Shown here piece by piece: positions 10,306 to 22,481 of a DNA stretch of 64,000 nucleotides. The notes under the pieces are model-generated. The model was not told the origin of the DNA and did not search any database. It saw nothing but the letters and a program-made list of their open reading frames with translations. Each line of letters begins with the position of its first letter. Position 1 is the stretch's first letter. The stretch comes from Gaertneriomyces semiglobifer. Lineage: Eukaryota > Chytridiomycota > Chytridiomycetes > Spizellomycetales > Spizellomycetaceae. The stretch is from the NCBI GenBank assembly GCA_025558075.1, contig JAHLKF010000006.1, positions 868,001 to 932,000 of the forward strand, given 5' to 3'. Made by a program: the position numbers and the translations under genes.

Positions 10306-13211
10306 TTACTTCCACCACTTGCCACCCTTTCTTCCCAAGCTCAATTTCCATTTTCCATTCTTTTTTTCCTTTGACCTAACTGCTTCCTTCTGCTTCTCAA
10401 CCGTGTGTGTCATCTTTGGTGGGGGCGGCAAACTCTTAAACGCAGAGTCCAGGACCGAATCCACATCGCTGTCTTCAATGTTCACATGCGTCAACGAGCC
10501 TGTATCGGTGTGGTCGGAATGTGCGGCATGGGGCGGCGTCGCCGGCGGTGTAGGATGGGCCGTTGAACTTTCAGGTGTAGGTGGACGCGGTGGCTTGTAT
10601 CCTATGTCATTCAATGTGCTCGAGTATGTTCCAAAGTCTTCACTGCTACTAGTAGGGGTGATAGTAGAAAGGTTCATCATCGTGCCGTCATGAATGGACA
10701 AGTTGGTGTCGAATACCAACGAGCTGATACGGTCGGGAATAACGACTGTTGGCAGGATGTCCGCTGCAGCTTCCTCGATGATGTCGCAATTATCTATGAC
10801 AGATGGTGGTAGATCATCCACGGCGTGAGAAACTGTCATGAAATCAAGAACATCCGCAGTTGGAACTTCTGCAATGTTTGCCACCGAGTTTTCAGACGTC
10901 ACCTCTTCTGACACTGGCGAGCGCGCAAGTGGTAGTGCGGCTGTCACGCACTCGTTGTCACTGGCCTCATCCGTAAGTAAATCTGGTGTCTGGGCACTTG
11001 GTTGCTCAACGTACTCGATAGTGCTGACGTCCGGAGAAATGTCCAGCTCCTCTTGGGCCATGATAGGCTCTTGAATAAGTTTTGGCATCTCATCTAGTTC
11101 CTCAATCTTTGCTTGCTTATAATGGTCGCCCCACAATGGTCGCGGAGTGGCGAGACGCTCTGCACCCGTATAGCTACGAGTCTCTGCCAAATATTGAGCT
11201 AACGTCAGCCTTTGAACGCCTTCCTCAAAGTCATCGTTAGATATTTTCCTCGAAGCTTCGGGTAATGGCGAAGTATCCTGAGAACCTGATTGTCGCCACA
11301 ACTTTCCGGCTTTCTTGGTTGCAAATTTGCCAAGTCGCTCCCGACTCTTCATGCCCTTCAGGATTTTATCCCAGATTCGAGTGGTCTTTTCCTTGGAGGG
11401 GTTCTTCTGTTCAAATGAGCTTTCGTCGGATGCGGCTGACGCACGAGTGCTACAACGCCGAACAACTCCCACCCTCAACACGGCACGCTGATCCTGCAGG
11501 CGGTTTCGATCTAATTTTCCAACCCGAACTGCATACCCTACAATCACATCTTCCATGGTACCGTCCTTGTTGGGCTTGCTCTCGACATTGACGTCTACAT
11601 CAATAGTACGATCCAGCCCGATCGGCCGTCTTTTAAGACTGGCCCTTTGCATGTCGAGAGATGGTTCCCGAAGCCTATTCACACCCATCGTATAGTGCAA
11701 CAGGATTGCATTCAGCATGGCTTCATTAGCGGCCTGGGGAGGCAGTTCAGGTACTGGTTCTATAGTACTGCTCCTCTACATCGGCGAATTAGTTACTGAG
11801 GCGACGGGAATGGGTGAAGCAGCGCCATACTTACAGCGCAAGCAGAGGCAAGCCCTTCCATGCCTTTTCTCCATTCGCTCACAGCCATGCTGAGCCTTTT
11901 GAGATCGTTGCGCAGAGTCATGTCTCGCGTCTCGCTCTCGCTACCGTCAGAACAGGACGACGGTGCTGCAGCGAGCCACTGATTCTGGGAGGACAGTCGA
12001 TGGTTCGAAACTCCATTGAAAGCTTGGAGACCCAGCCACTCATCAATGCTTGGACCGATACGCGGAGCTGGGAATCTGTCGACCGATCTGAAGTGATAAG
12101 TGAATGGAGGCCCGTCCGATACGCTCGGTAAGTTCGGTAAGTTCGGTGGAAGTTCGAACGGTTGGAACAAGGCGCTGAATCTGTTGGAGAGTAGTGTAGA
12201 GTTGGTGAGCGTCGACGCGGCTGACATGGGTGAAGCTGGCGGCTGTATTGTAGACGTGCTCAGAGATGTGAGAGATCGCGTGACAATGGCAGGCACTACT
12301 ACGGAAGAAGTACTGAAGCACAGAACCCGGCGTTTAGTGCATGATGCCAGCTTGAATTAATATACCAAAATCACCACCCACCTCTCAAACTGCTTTCCCG
12401 TTGCGTCCAACCCATGCTTCCGGTCTCGTTTCGGCGTCGAGTGGGCGGGAGGTATTATCGAAGGTGGGCGTGGAAATAGACTGACTAGGCTGGAGAAATC
12501 CGCAGACTCACCCCTCCTTCCGGAATTGCTATTCCCAGACCTCGTTAGCGTACCACTATCCGTACGCGCCCGTTTTGGTGTCAGTAAGCGTGGGTCCAGT
12601 GGAGGCGGTGGAGGCAAAGGCTCGGAAGGGCAAAAGTAGTCATCATCCTTCAAGTCAGCATGGCTTTTGGTTCTACGAGGACTTCTGTCCTGATAGTGTT
12701 CCGTGTTCGGTAGTATGAGCTCCAGCGAGTCTCTGGCCGACTTGATTCTAGGTCGACCAAGACTAGATCCTTTGCTTGGCGTGGAGGGCGCATCTCTGCC
12801 GCTTGACGCTCGAGGCGACGTAGGCGGCGTCACGCGATTTTGAACAAACGGGAGCGAGATAGACGAAGAATGTCTTTGCGTACCAGCTGGAGACGAGCTT
12901 CTCGAGTCGACGGTAGGTCGACCCAGTTGGTGGGAACCCGGGGAGGTAGACATCCATCGCGGTGATGCGTTCACATACTCAATGCCATCCGATGCTGGCC
13001 TTACATTGTCACTATCAAAGCCATCCATTTCAATTCCGGCGGAAGCTGTCCAGTCTGCAAAATTTCGCTGACTAGTAGCCATCGATCGGTCGTACGAACC
13101 GGGAAATGGGGAAGGAGGGGGTGAAGTAGGCGGGGAGTGCCTCCCATCTTCCGAATCCATGAGCAAAGGATGATTGCTGAGGGTCAACATGGGCCGACGG
13201 CCGAACGTCAT
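10306..13211 (-). CDS. large unknown Ser/Pro-rich protein, three or more exons
   Basis: I do not recognise this protein. Three long frames connect by good splice junctions into one product of about 930 residues. The first exon (MTFGRRPMLTLSNHPLL...) ends after GKQFE at an AG/GTGGGT donor near 12388; the acceptor (CTTCAG, preceded by a CTAA branch) is near 12316, giving STSSVVVPAIVTRSL. The second intron (about 11779-11835, GTAAGT) joins GMEGLASACA to RSSTIEPVPELPP. The N-terminal third is Ser/Pro-rich with SP and TP pairs. The middle carries probably folded stretches (PSIDEWLGLQAFNGV; LRNDLKRLSMAVSEW). The C-terminus is acidic, then strongly basic (KWKLSLGRKGGKWWK). An additional upstream exon is possible at 13359-13754. 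Confidence 0.65.
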
Positions 13212-13890
13212 TGGAAGCACTTGGTTTATAAGTAATTGAGTGTGAAGGAATAGTGTCCAGGTAGTCCAATACCCCAAGTAAACTGGCCAACCAGACGTTC
13301 TACGGTGGCGCCGGATATAGCAAAAAGCAGGTGGCTAGCTACACTGCCATGGAAATACCTACGCTAGACCATTATCCAGAAAGCAATGGTCTCCTCGCCA
13401 GAGATCGAGGGCCGGCGACGACGACAACGACGACGAGCGAGCGACGCTTTGTCGACAGCAAACCGATCGGGTTAAATTGAGCGGGAGATTGAACGCGTAA
13501 CTGCACAACTCTGTTTTAGAACGGTTATTATGAAGAAAGTGGGATTTCAGTCTCCCGATTGGGTTAATAAACGAGGGAGGGCAAGCAGCGAGGGCGGGCA
13601 GCAGGTCGGCGACGGCGGCCTTTGATAGGATGGATGTGGAGTGAGTGAAGTTTAAAGGAAGCGGAATGCTGCAGTCTGTGGCACTTAGGGTCTCGTTGAA
13701 AGGGGCACCTCCTTGAACACGAACCAAGGACCATTTGTCCGAAAACGCTGTCATCGTTCTGAGGTTGCGTTGTAAACCGTGCAAACGAAGGCTGGACTTT
13801 TATATATATGGCCCCCGGTTTGAATAATCAACCATACATAGCGAGCAGAAGTGTGTGCGACCTGCCTAGTGTATTGTGCTGTCAACCCGA
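13212..13890 (-). other. upstream region of the 10306-13211 gene, possible 5' exon
   Basis: A TATA box on the minus strand (TATATAAAAG, 13797-13806) precedes an open frame at 13359-13754 (MTAFSDKWSLVRVQGG). A GTAGGT donor at its end and a CGTAG acceptor near 13305 would keep it in frame with the downstream gene and give CFLDNGLATSGWPVYLGYW. Neither part has recognisable similarity, so this may be an extra coding exon or just a transcribed leader. Confidence 0.3.
13797..13806 (-). promoter_or_regulatory. TATA box (TATATAAAAG)
   Basis: Perfect TATAWAAR-type element on the minus strand. It lies about 590 bp upstream of the first in-frame ATG of the unknown gene at 10306-13211, which suggests a long leader or a missed first exon. 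Confidence 0.4.
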
Positions 13891-15741
13891 CTACGATTCG
13901 TCGCCGGCCTTCAGTGTGAAGAAAATGAAGCAGAACAATGATATCGCTACCACTACTAATAGAAACCAACACTTTGACCGATGGAACAGGCGCATGAATG
14001 GCGGCATTGTTGCCAATCGGCTTGAGCTCGGATAACACCATTCGCAGAGAGCAGAGTCGTCAATCACTATGATCGGCGGGGGCGGCGACTCAGCCTGCCC
14101 GGTGTACTCTGGCATTTCAAAATGCTTCACGTCTTCTGGAACGAGAGCATTTTGTCTAAAGACGGCCCGGATTTTAGACGACTAATGAATTGCACAGTTA
14201 ATATGCCAATGGCTCAACAGTTGCGGCAATTGAGAACAGCGAACAAACCTCTAGGTAGTCAGTATCAGTGGCAAACAAGATCGCATCGAACGTGATAACT
14301 GGTTCATCTGAGTTGATTTCGTCCTCAGTAGATGAGGACAGCGACACCTGATCAGCGCTATCGTTCAGCAATGCCGCCGTCGAATCACCTTGCGCTTCTG
14401 GTGCCTTAGTAGGAGACATCCGTACACCATCAATTTCCTTCTGCGGCGACCTAGGTGAGTTTTTGTGCTCCTCCTTGGCAATCTTCAGCCACGTTTCAAA
14501 CGAAGTAGTCGAACCAGCTGTCGCCATTGTGTTAACATAGGAGAACATTCTCCTACGCCTTTCTGGTGTAGGCGGAGAAACTTGCGGCATCTCGTCCGCT
14601 GACACAGGCTTTGCAAATCTTGTCACGGAACCCGGCGGAACCTGCGCCCTATTCCCATTTCGCCGGTGAATTCGCATTTGCACCATCCCCTGTGGAGGCT
14701 TCGCAACTACTCTAATGTCCAGTGACGTGCCACGTCGCTCTGGCAGGCCGCTACGTCCACCAGAAGGGAAGTCAAACGCGGCCCCAGAAGTGGGTGTACG
14801 CGGTGATGGAGGTATATTTATGATGAATTCCCCAGGATGCCGTGACGACTCCAACACTGGATATGCGCTCATGGGGCGAACCGGCGAGCTTGGGTTCGCA
14901 GATACATATGGACTCTTCATCCCGAGGGTTTTTATGGAAAATTTTCTCGGTTGTGGTCCTGGTCCCGTAGCTTCCTCCTCAGTGATTTCAGTCACTGATG
15001 GGGCTACCATTGTCCATGATTGAATTTTCCCAGCATCAATGTCACGAACAGCTGGACTTGGTGCTGGTAAGTCAACACGTCCCTTTGTGGGGCTCTGCCT
15101 TAGGGTTGCGGGGCTTGTAATAATGGACGGTACGCTCCGTGCAACAACAGATTTTCGCTTTCGGATCACTCCGCCAGCCATTCGCAGCGGAGAAACGGTA
15201 TCCGTCTCACCTGCCTCCCCGTCACGTCCTCCATCGTCTGCCAGCGATGTAGCGATGATGTTGGGGTGGTCGTCTGCGTTACGCGTGTCTTTCCCATCCT
15301 CCATCAACGTTTCTGATGGACCTTGATCTTTTGCCTTCACTACAAAGTACTGCACATCACCAATGATGTCCGTGTTCGTCAGTGGGTTGAGAACATGCAG
15401 GCGATGAATTAATTTCTTGCCAAGGTAAACTTGGGTCTGAAACAGAATCTTATTCAAGTGATAGGCATTGTAATACGAGTAGAACGCCTGTACCAAGCAA
15501 GGTCAATTGCGAATAGTCTAACGTCTGCTGCACTGGTTATGCTAACCTTTCCGGGTTGCCGGACGTCCCACGTCTGCACTCTTGCGATGATGAATCCTCT
15601 GGTGCCTTTCGGGTCGCATTCATGGTGAGCCTCAATCAGATCTCCAAAAGTCTCCAGGCAGAAAGAGTCCTCATACTCGGCCAACACAGAGTCTAAAACA
15701 TTCGTTCCGCTGCTATCGAGCAACCTTATAACGTCGCTCAT
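13891..15741 (-). CDS. conserved unknown fungal protein with C-terminal membrane anchor
   Basis: About 575 residues; function not recognised. The first exon (MSDVIRLLDSSGTNVLDSVL) joins the second across a GTTAGC...TACAG intron near 15493-15548. This gives the strongly structured block FIIARVQTWDVRQPGKAFYS and then ALYLGKKLIHRLHVLNPLT-like sequence that reads like a conserved domain. A long Ser/Pro-rich linker follows, then ITFDAILFATDTDYLE. A second intron (donor GTTTGT near 14252, acceptor CATTAG near 14187) continues in frame into SSKIRAVFRQNALVPEDVKH and ends with the hydrophobic helix CWFLLVVVAISLFCFIFFTL followed by KAGDES. Ignoring that intron would cost the last 99 residues and the membrane segment. 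The topology suggests a tail-anchored protein. Confidence 0.7.
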
Positions 15742-15931
15742 TCTCTGGCTCTAGCTGGACTTTGTGAAGCATGGCGAATTGTCGAACGACAAGCCTTACA
15801 AGGTAGTGAGCTCGAGCCATGCCAAAAATAGCTCGGATAAATATGACTTTATTTTTACCTCAATTGCGGAGACGGAGCTCATTATAACGGTCACCAAAAA
15901 TTGCATCTACTCCACTATATACACGGGAAAC
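15742..15931 (-). promoter_or_regulatory. promoter of the tail-anchored protein gene
   Basis: 190 bp between the MIOS stop codon and the next start on the same strand. No distinctive motif seen. Confidence 0.35.
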
Positions 15932-18900
15932 TCATGAAAGTTTCTTACATTGGCATTTACACTCTGACACCGGACAGTCGTTGTGGTTCTCAAACCACTG
16001 CATCAGGTGCAACGCATGCCCGCCATGCCGGCAAGTTTGGCACCAGGTGAACCACGTGTCGAAGCCTACAATACAGCATCATAAGCATATAAGGATCTTA
16101 GGGCGCTAGAGCGCAGAGCTCACCGTTAAAATCGCTTGATGGCGCGGACTTGTCACGGCGTGAGAAATATTGAGGACTCTCAGCTGGAGTTCCCATGTGC
16201 AGAAGACACAATGCGCATCTAGGTAAGGGTTTGCGGCAGTTGGGACAGCTCGTTATTTTTGCCTTTCAGTGATGGATTCAGTCAGCTTTCACATTGTTGC
16301 ATCTCCAATGAGCAGCTCCTTACCTTTTGCTTAAATCCAAGCACTGCGATGGGGTTGCCTTGTCCTCCTCCTGCCATGGGTAACCCTCCTGGTGCATTAG
16401 GAAAAGGTGCCCCTGGCTTTCGTGTCGGCGTAGCATACAATCCGTTCACCACAGGCTGGTTACAAAAATTGCAGCGAACGTATATTTGTGGGGCAACTGT
16501 CGTGTTATAAGTTGTGCTGGGATGGGGCGTCGCTCCAGCAAAAGGGTAACCCTGGAGATGCCGGTGCCGCATGATGTCGAAGTTAGCGCGGACGTGATAG
16601 AATTGCCATCTGTCAAGCAACACTCGGTAGCTACAGATGGAAAGTATGTGAGGCTTCGGTAATGCTCCAAGACCTCCACGGCGGACTCACGTTTCGCACC
16701 ATTCGTCCACTCTTTGATCAGCAAACCTTCCTGGGACGACCATCGTAAAAACCAGGGCTGCAGTCTGGACGTCAGCAGTTCGGTTGAGATAGTTTTCCAT
16801 CAAATCTGCCCCGGCCGGTGTGAGGCCAGTTAAAAGCAATCCATTGACATCCCCCATCAAAATCATCTTATTCGTCAGCTTGTTGATGAAAGCAAGCAGC
16901 TCATCGTCATTGAGAAACCGCAGAGCCACACCAATGCGATCTTTGATCGAAAGACCCCGTTCTTGAAGAACCACTTGCCAGTCGCCGTTCGAGGCGATTA
17001 GTGCAAACATTGCCCGCAAGTACGGGTCCCGTAATTCCGCGCTCAACGACCGGCACATATCCTGCCACAACTTGGCGTTACTAGTGGCCGGAGCGCTAAA
17101 GTACGCCGCGAAAGCTGTGGCGACTAACTTGAGACGTTCATCCTTGCTAGCGTTCAGAACTTCTATAGCCCGTGCTGGGTCTGAAGAGTGGAATAAAGCC
17201 AGCCCAGCGGCTTTTTCGTATTGGCCATTGGCAACCAGCTCCTGTAAGCTTTGCTCCAGCATGTCCTCTTTATTGACATCGGAAGCATAGAACGACCATC
17301 CACACATCAGTAAAGCCACATTCCGATGATGGTTCGTGAAGCTGGCAAACGCAGTGGGTTCGTTCTCTGTTCCACGGTCGGATGAAGACATGGGCACATC
17401 CCAAGGCTTGCGCGAGGACATTGCATTCGCCATCATGTTCTGTATGATCGCTTGTATGCCAAGTATAGTGTAATCAATGCCGTCCAGACGTAGCATATTT
17501 CTCAGTGCATGCTGTTTAATATGTTCCAACCATTCCCATAGTGGGAAAAGGTCACGATCATTGTTGAGTGGTATCGTAGTGTTTTTGGTGATGTCCATTG
17601 AGTAGCCGCGTTCAGCCCTGTCCCGCATGGTCAAAGAAATATCCGGCTGATAGTCCCGCCGCCGCAGCGAGCTATCCGAGGTCTTTGTCTCCTGCGAAGT
17701 ATCGGACAACTCTCCAAGAAGGGACGTGGTGGTTGCCACACTATCCCAGTGCCTCAAGGAGGGCTTCGGCTGCATCAGCGCTCCAGAATATACACGGATA
17801 TCACGTCCTCCAGCTGCGGTAACGGTGCCCGTTGGGGCGAAAGAGGCATAGAGGGTAGCGGGTATATTAATGACATCAATTGCGGCATCTTTCGTCCATA
17901 ATCCGCTGACGAAGCTGTATGAAAAGTCGTGAGTAATGTTATGCGGAATCCATGCGAAACCCTGTGATGGCCGGTTTGAATCCTGAACAAGCATGCTTTT
18001 CCATGCTATTGGCAAAGAAGCGCCTTCATATTCCTTGCTAGCGTCCTTGAGATTGAGTACAGATGATGGTGGGACCAGGTCAGATTGCTCAGCATTTGCC
18101 AGGGCAGTGCTTGCTTTGCCGTTACCCTCCATATTGCTCTGGTTCGCATCCGAAGTTGAACCGTCAGTAATTGGAGCATCTCCGCTAAGGCCAGGAGAGT
18201 AAGATGTTGAATCCTCCAGCGGACTGTTGGGCAGGGATCGGAGCATATATTGTGAAACATCAGGATGCACCGGTCGTTCCTTCCTAAGAGTAGTCGACAC
18301 TTGCGTCTTTTTAGGGCTTTCCTGGATGTTCCATATCTTGAGCGCTGACGAATCTCTTCCGGAAGCGGCTAAACAACCATGTCGTGAGGGACACCAAGAG
18401 ATCTGGCCGATACCATAACGAAAATCGGTAACAAGTACTGCGGCAGGTTCCGCAGTATTGCGCGAATCCCAAATGCGGATGACATTATCGTCGCCAAACG
18501 ATGCGAAGCGTTCAGCATGGAAGGGGTCAGCGCAGATACCCTGTATGGCCTTTGTTGCGATAGCCCAACTCGGTGACGTCGAACTTGCTATGCGCAAATC
18601 GTACGCACGGATCCACTTAACTCCCATACCGGCAAGAAGGACTGGAGGCGACTGATACAGCCAAGTCAATGCCGAAACTCCCTCCGAGGATCCATACTGC
18701 AAAACTGGCTTCATGGAAGCGCCATCAGAAGTAGGAGGGCCCGTTCGGTTTGTCACATCAGACATCTCAGAGATGGACGCTTTTCTAAAATCAATCGTTT
18801 CCATTCCTGACGGATATGCAGATGCCAACGATGCACGTATGCCATCACCTATCCGTGAACTCAATGTTCCTGCCCGAGAGTATCCAGTCGACGTCTCGGT

Positions 18901-19504
18901 TGTGTCTCCCACGACTGAGACCGTCGACGTATTCCTGACAGCCATTTCCGCGTCCCATATCATTATCCCAAAATCATTCCTAACTTTATCATAACCAGTT
19001 GCTAACAATCGGGGTTCAGTTGGACAAAACGCAACGCTTGTACAGGCGCGCATATGCCGCGGCATGAATTCTGCCACAACATGTATCCCCGAATTGGATG
19101 GAGATGTACCGACTAAAGACGTTGATGATGGAGTTCGGGATAGTAGCCTGCCGCCTCCTCTGGGTTGGTTGACTAGGTCGAAGTATTGGAGCCGGGTCAG
19201 CACTGCTTTGCCTGTTGTAAACCCGATTGCAACCATATCCCTGAACTCTTGATGATGCCCCCAATCAAAAGAGCGCATGTGTACCATATCTGGCAAGCCT
19301 CCGATGTAGTGCCCATATTCATGGTCGTCATCAGTTGCATCTGGACACCATTCATATAACTTCAAGTCAGTCCCGCCCACCAAGAACAGCGGATCCTCCA
19401 CAGGTGACCAAATAACTCTAAATACCAACCAAAGATTAATGATTATGTCCAAGAATCCCTGTTTCTGACAACTGGACATACCGCTTGCCCCTTGGAGCCG
19501 CCAT
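15932..19504 (-). CDS. SEA4: MIOS/Sea4, WD40 and zinc-finger subunit of the SEA/GATOR2 complex
   Basis: Component of the SEACAT/GATOR2 complex on the vacuole or lysosome that relays amino-acid state to TORC1. The N-terminus is a WD40 propeller ([57 protein letters not shown]), the middle an alpha-solenoid, and the C-terminus a double zinc finger: [24 protein letters not shown], then [18 protein letters not shown] and [10 protein letters not shown]. The start at 19504 gives MAAPRGKR, spliced over a short intron (near 19418-19482) to [10 protein letters not shown]-terminal introns lie after RVDEWCET, before ITSCPNC and before GFDTWFTW. About 1100 residues, longer than animal MIOS because of Ser-rich insertions between blades. 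Divergent from the PG-rich gene across 464 bp. Confidence 0.92.
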
Positions 19505-19968
19505 CCTGCTTGGTGCTCAATCTATCACAAACGAACAAGCGAAAAACGACCACGCAGCCCCCTTCAGCATATACCAACGCACTGGCACAACTACAGCATC
19601 ATATGAAATAGGAAACAAGTCCCAGAAGGACGTGGGGATGCCTACGACCGATTAAGTCTTGTCACCAACTGCCAAACGGAAAACGCGCCGAGGCAATTCC
19701 GAACTGAACGCCATGTTCGCAAACTGGGTTTTGGACGATTGCGAGGATGGCCATTATAAACATCAAAGAGCTAGTAGAGTAGGCATGGTATGGGGGACGA
19801 ACTATCCTCCATGGAATGCGGTGCATCCGTAGAGCTGCAATTGGAAATACTCCGGCCTTCTTCAAGCGGATCGAAGTGTCCTGAACAACCCATCTGCTAA
19901 TTTTAGCACTTCTGGAAGAGGCCAACTTCTCGTGGAGCTAACGATGGAAAACTTTTGATCGTCTAGAA
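19505..19968. promoter_or_regulatory. divergent promoter between MIOS and the PG-rich-repeat gene
   Basis: 464 bp between two outward-facing starts. It holds an 87-codon minus-strand frame (19662-19925) with no similarity, judged incidental. No clear TATA box. Confidence 0.4.
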
Positions 19969-21748
19969 ATGCCGAACCTCCCAGATTTAGTCGAGCAAGA
20001 AGACCAGGAGGAAGATGACGTTCCCGATGAGGTCGTTCAGAAACTCACTAGCCTGGGACGCCGGACGTCGTTAGCTCACACGTCATCCCATATTGCTCAA
20101 CGAGATTCCAGTTTGCTCCAGTCCGCATCAACGAGTCTTGGCCGCACCGCTTCCCATGTCGCCGCAAGTGGATCTGGTTTGATGGCAAGTCAAGCAGGTG
20201 TCAGTTTGATAGACATGTCCACGTCGGAAGGTTCTCGAGATGGAAAAGGGAAAGGAGGACGGATGCGTGAGAAGTCTTTCGAAGGATCGTTATATTACGG
20301 AGACGCACCCTCAAGGCGATCAAGTGTCTCGCATGGACCAGCGTTCTCTAGTGGACTAACTCCCGTAGCTGTTGCACCCGATGCTCTGCCAGTGGGTGTC
20401 ACAACTTCCGGCGGTGAACCTGCGTCAATGAAAGCAAGCCGCCGTCCGGTCATTGCAGAGCACGGTGAGACGTTGCTGGCTTCACCTACTGTATCTCGCA
20501 TCCATTCCGCATCTGCGCCGCGGAAAAGTGCTATTAGAGTCACGGAAGAGGGGATCCCGGAGCAACTTGCAGCTGCTATTGCTGAGGCTGAGAGGCAAGA
20601 AGAGCGGGAGAGGCTAGCAGCCGCGCGCTCTGCTGCCAACAGTGGCCCGCCTTCGCGAGTCGCCAGTGCAGCAAAGTCGCGGCCTGGAAGTGTTGCGCCT
20701 TACATGCGAGGTGGAAGTGGCCAATCGGCTTTGGGTAGAATTATTGAACCCGACATGTTCTTACTCCATGAGCACTCATTGATATCAGAGCGGCTTTACT
20801 CAATTGACAAGATACGACGGAGAAGAAAGACGGCTGCTGAACCTGACCCAGCGACTTATAGTCCATGGCCAGCTACTTGGAATACGCGAAGAGAAGTTGA
20901 AGAACAGAGAAGCAAAGCTGGTCGCCTGGATTTACGGACAGACGACTGGGACAGACATAAGCTGCCTCGCCTGCCCAATTACGATAAGGTACGTGAAATT
21001 CAGGCGCCTCTGGTGTCCCTAGTTATCTAACATTGAACGACAGGGTCCGCTCGGTCCAGCAACTTATGTGCCCACCCAATATGGAACTGTAGACAAGACC
21101 CTTCAAAATCAAGTCTCTGTAGTTCTGAGGAGCGTGATTCCACGATTTCCAAAACCGCAGATTGGTAGCGTCGACAATGACAATGTAGCTCCAGGTGCTT
21201 ACGAGGTATATACTACTGTTTCGGTGCTCCTAAAGCGTGGAACCGCACTTACTGCAGATAACAGCTGGAGCCTCAAGCGATTGCACATGGTTTCAAGCCG
21301 TGGATTGTGCAAGTTCATCCGTATCTTGGTCGCATCCTCAAATCAAGCGATAACATCAAGTGGGAACCTCCAATGAAACGTGTCAAGGATCTGTCCAGCC
21401 GACCAGCAGCGCCAAGTACCCGACAAGTGATATCGGCACAGGGAAAGCGCAAACCCGAGGTAAATTGGGATAGCGTGTTTGGCTGACCGGGATCGTTTTA
21501 CTCACGCGCTTGTACTGCAAGGCCGATCGTTCCAAGCGTGATGCAACTTCTACGACCGAGAACTTAACTGCGCCGCCAGCGAGAGCAGAAAAGAACAAAG
21601 TTCACCCATTCAGTCTCGTAAGTAACGTGGAGCCCTGCATTGTCCTTGTCATATGAGCTTACAAAGTTCAAAACAGATGTTTTTAAAACCGCCGCCGCCC
21701 GTCCCACCACCTGCGCCTGCGCCTTTGATCTTTGGTGACTTGATATGA
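19969..21748 (+). CDS. sperm-tail PG-rich-repeat (STPGR) protein, axoneme/flagellum-associated
   Basis: Proteins of this family bind axonemal or cytoplasmic microtubules in flagellated eukaryotes. Three degenerate PG-rich motifs are visible: PDPATYSPWPA, GPLGPATYVP and NVAPGAYE. The N-terminal 250 residues are Ser/Ala/Arg-rich and probably disordered, with an Ala/Glu/Arg helix (QLAAAIAEAERQEERERLAA). Introns: after LPNYDK (GTACGT), after APGAYE (acceptor just before LEPQAIAHG), after KRKPE, and after HPFSL (GTAAGT). The last exon ends FLKPPPPVPPPAPAPLIFGDLI. About 505 residues. Stopping at 21026 or 21486 would leave unspliced donors in the frame. Presence of this gene supports a zoospore-forming organism. 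Convergent with the CENP-X gene (85 bp between stops). Confidence 0.8.
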
Positions 21749-21833
21749 AGGCATTTCGAAGCAATAGGCAAAATACATCCATAATTATGTACATTCTCGT
21801 ACCACAATCTTACAGCAACGTTTTTGCCTGTAT

Positions 21834-22223
21834 TCAAAAGTCCAGGAGTAACTGAGGTAGAACTTTCTCCAGGTGCGTGACAGTAACTGTCACCGATGAA
21901 GGGTCGCCACAGAGCTCAGCTTCGATCTTTGCTTGACGCGCAGATTGGGCGTAGGCTTCTACTTGACCCATTAAAGCGGTGCATCAACAGCAGTTTCCTA
22001 AGGCTGAGTGTTATACCTTGAACAAACAAACGCAGCAGCTCAGAAGATAGTAAAAGTGCCTCCTTGTTAACTGCCCGCTCAACCGTCAGCTTTAATGCAT
22101 AGAATTGCGCGTACGGGATGTCTCACCTTTAGTACTGGCATCTCGGAATGCCATTTTGTAGATCAGATGCAGCGTCTCCTGGTCAGAAATAACAGCTTCG
22201 ATAACTTTCTCGAAAGGGGCCAT
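21834..22223 (-). CDS. MHF2: CENP-X/MHF2 histone-fold protein
   Basis: Small histone-fold protein that pairs with CENP-S (MHF1); the pair stabilises FANCM/Mph1 at stalled forks and joins the kinetochore CENP-T complex. Three short exons give about 90 residues: MAPFEKVIEAVISDQETLHL with FRDASTK; VNKEALLLSSELLRLFVQ; and EAYAQSARQAKIEAEL with the hallmark C-terminus HLEKVLPQLLLDF, nearly identical to animal CENP-X. Introns use GTGAGA...GGGCAG and GTATAA...AAGTAG. The start at 22223 is the ATG in frame with the first helix; an earlier ATG at 22284 is out of frame unless a 19-nt intron is invoked, which I reject. No single exon is longer than about 110 nt. Divergent from PAC1 across 258 bp. Confidence 0.88.
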
Positions 22224-22481
22224 CTGATTGGACGGAACTTACCGGCTTAAAAGATAGCTCCTTTTTCACATTTCTATCTTCCATCCTAGCCCTGCGCTGT
22301 CCTATTACGAAGCGCGAACGGTTGGATTGTTAGTGCGCGAACCATATAAGAAAGGTGAGGGAAACTCCCGCACGTTATTCGTTTTTGTTATCACTAAGCG
22401 AAGCTATCGACTTGGATTTAAACACGTCCAAACCGAACATATGAACTGCAACCGACATTATTAAACATCATTACCATCGCA

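Noticed and set aside
19662..19925. 87-codon minus-strand ORF between MIOS and the PG-rich gene
   Set aside because: No similarity, no promoter of its own, and it lies in a divergent promoter; treated as chance.
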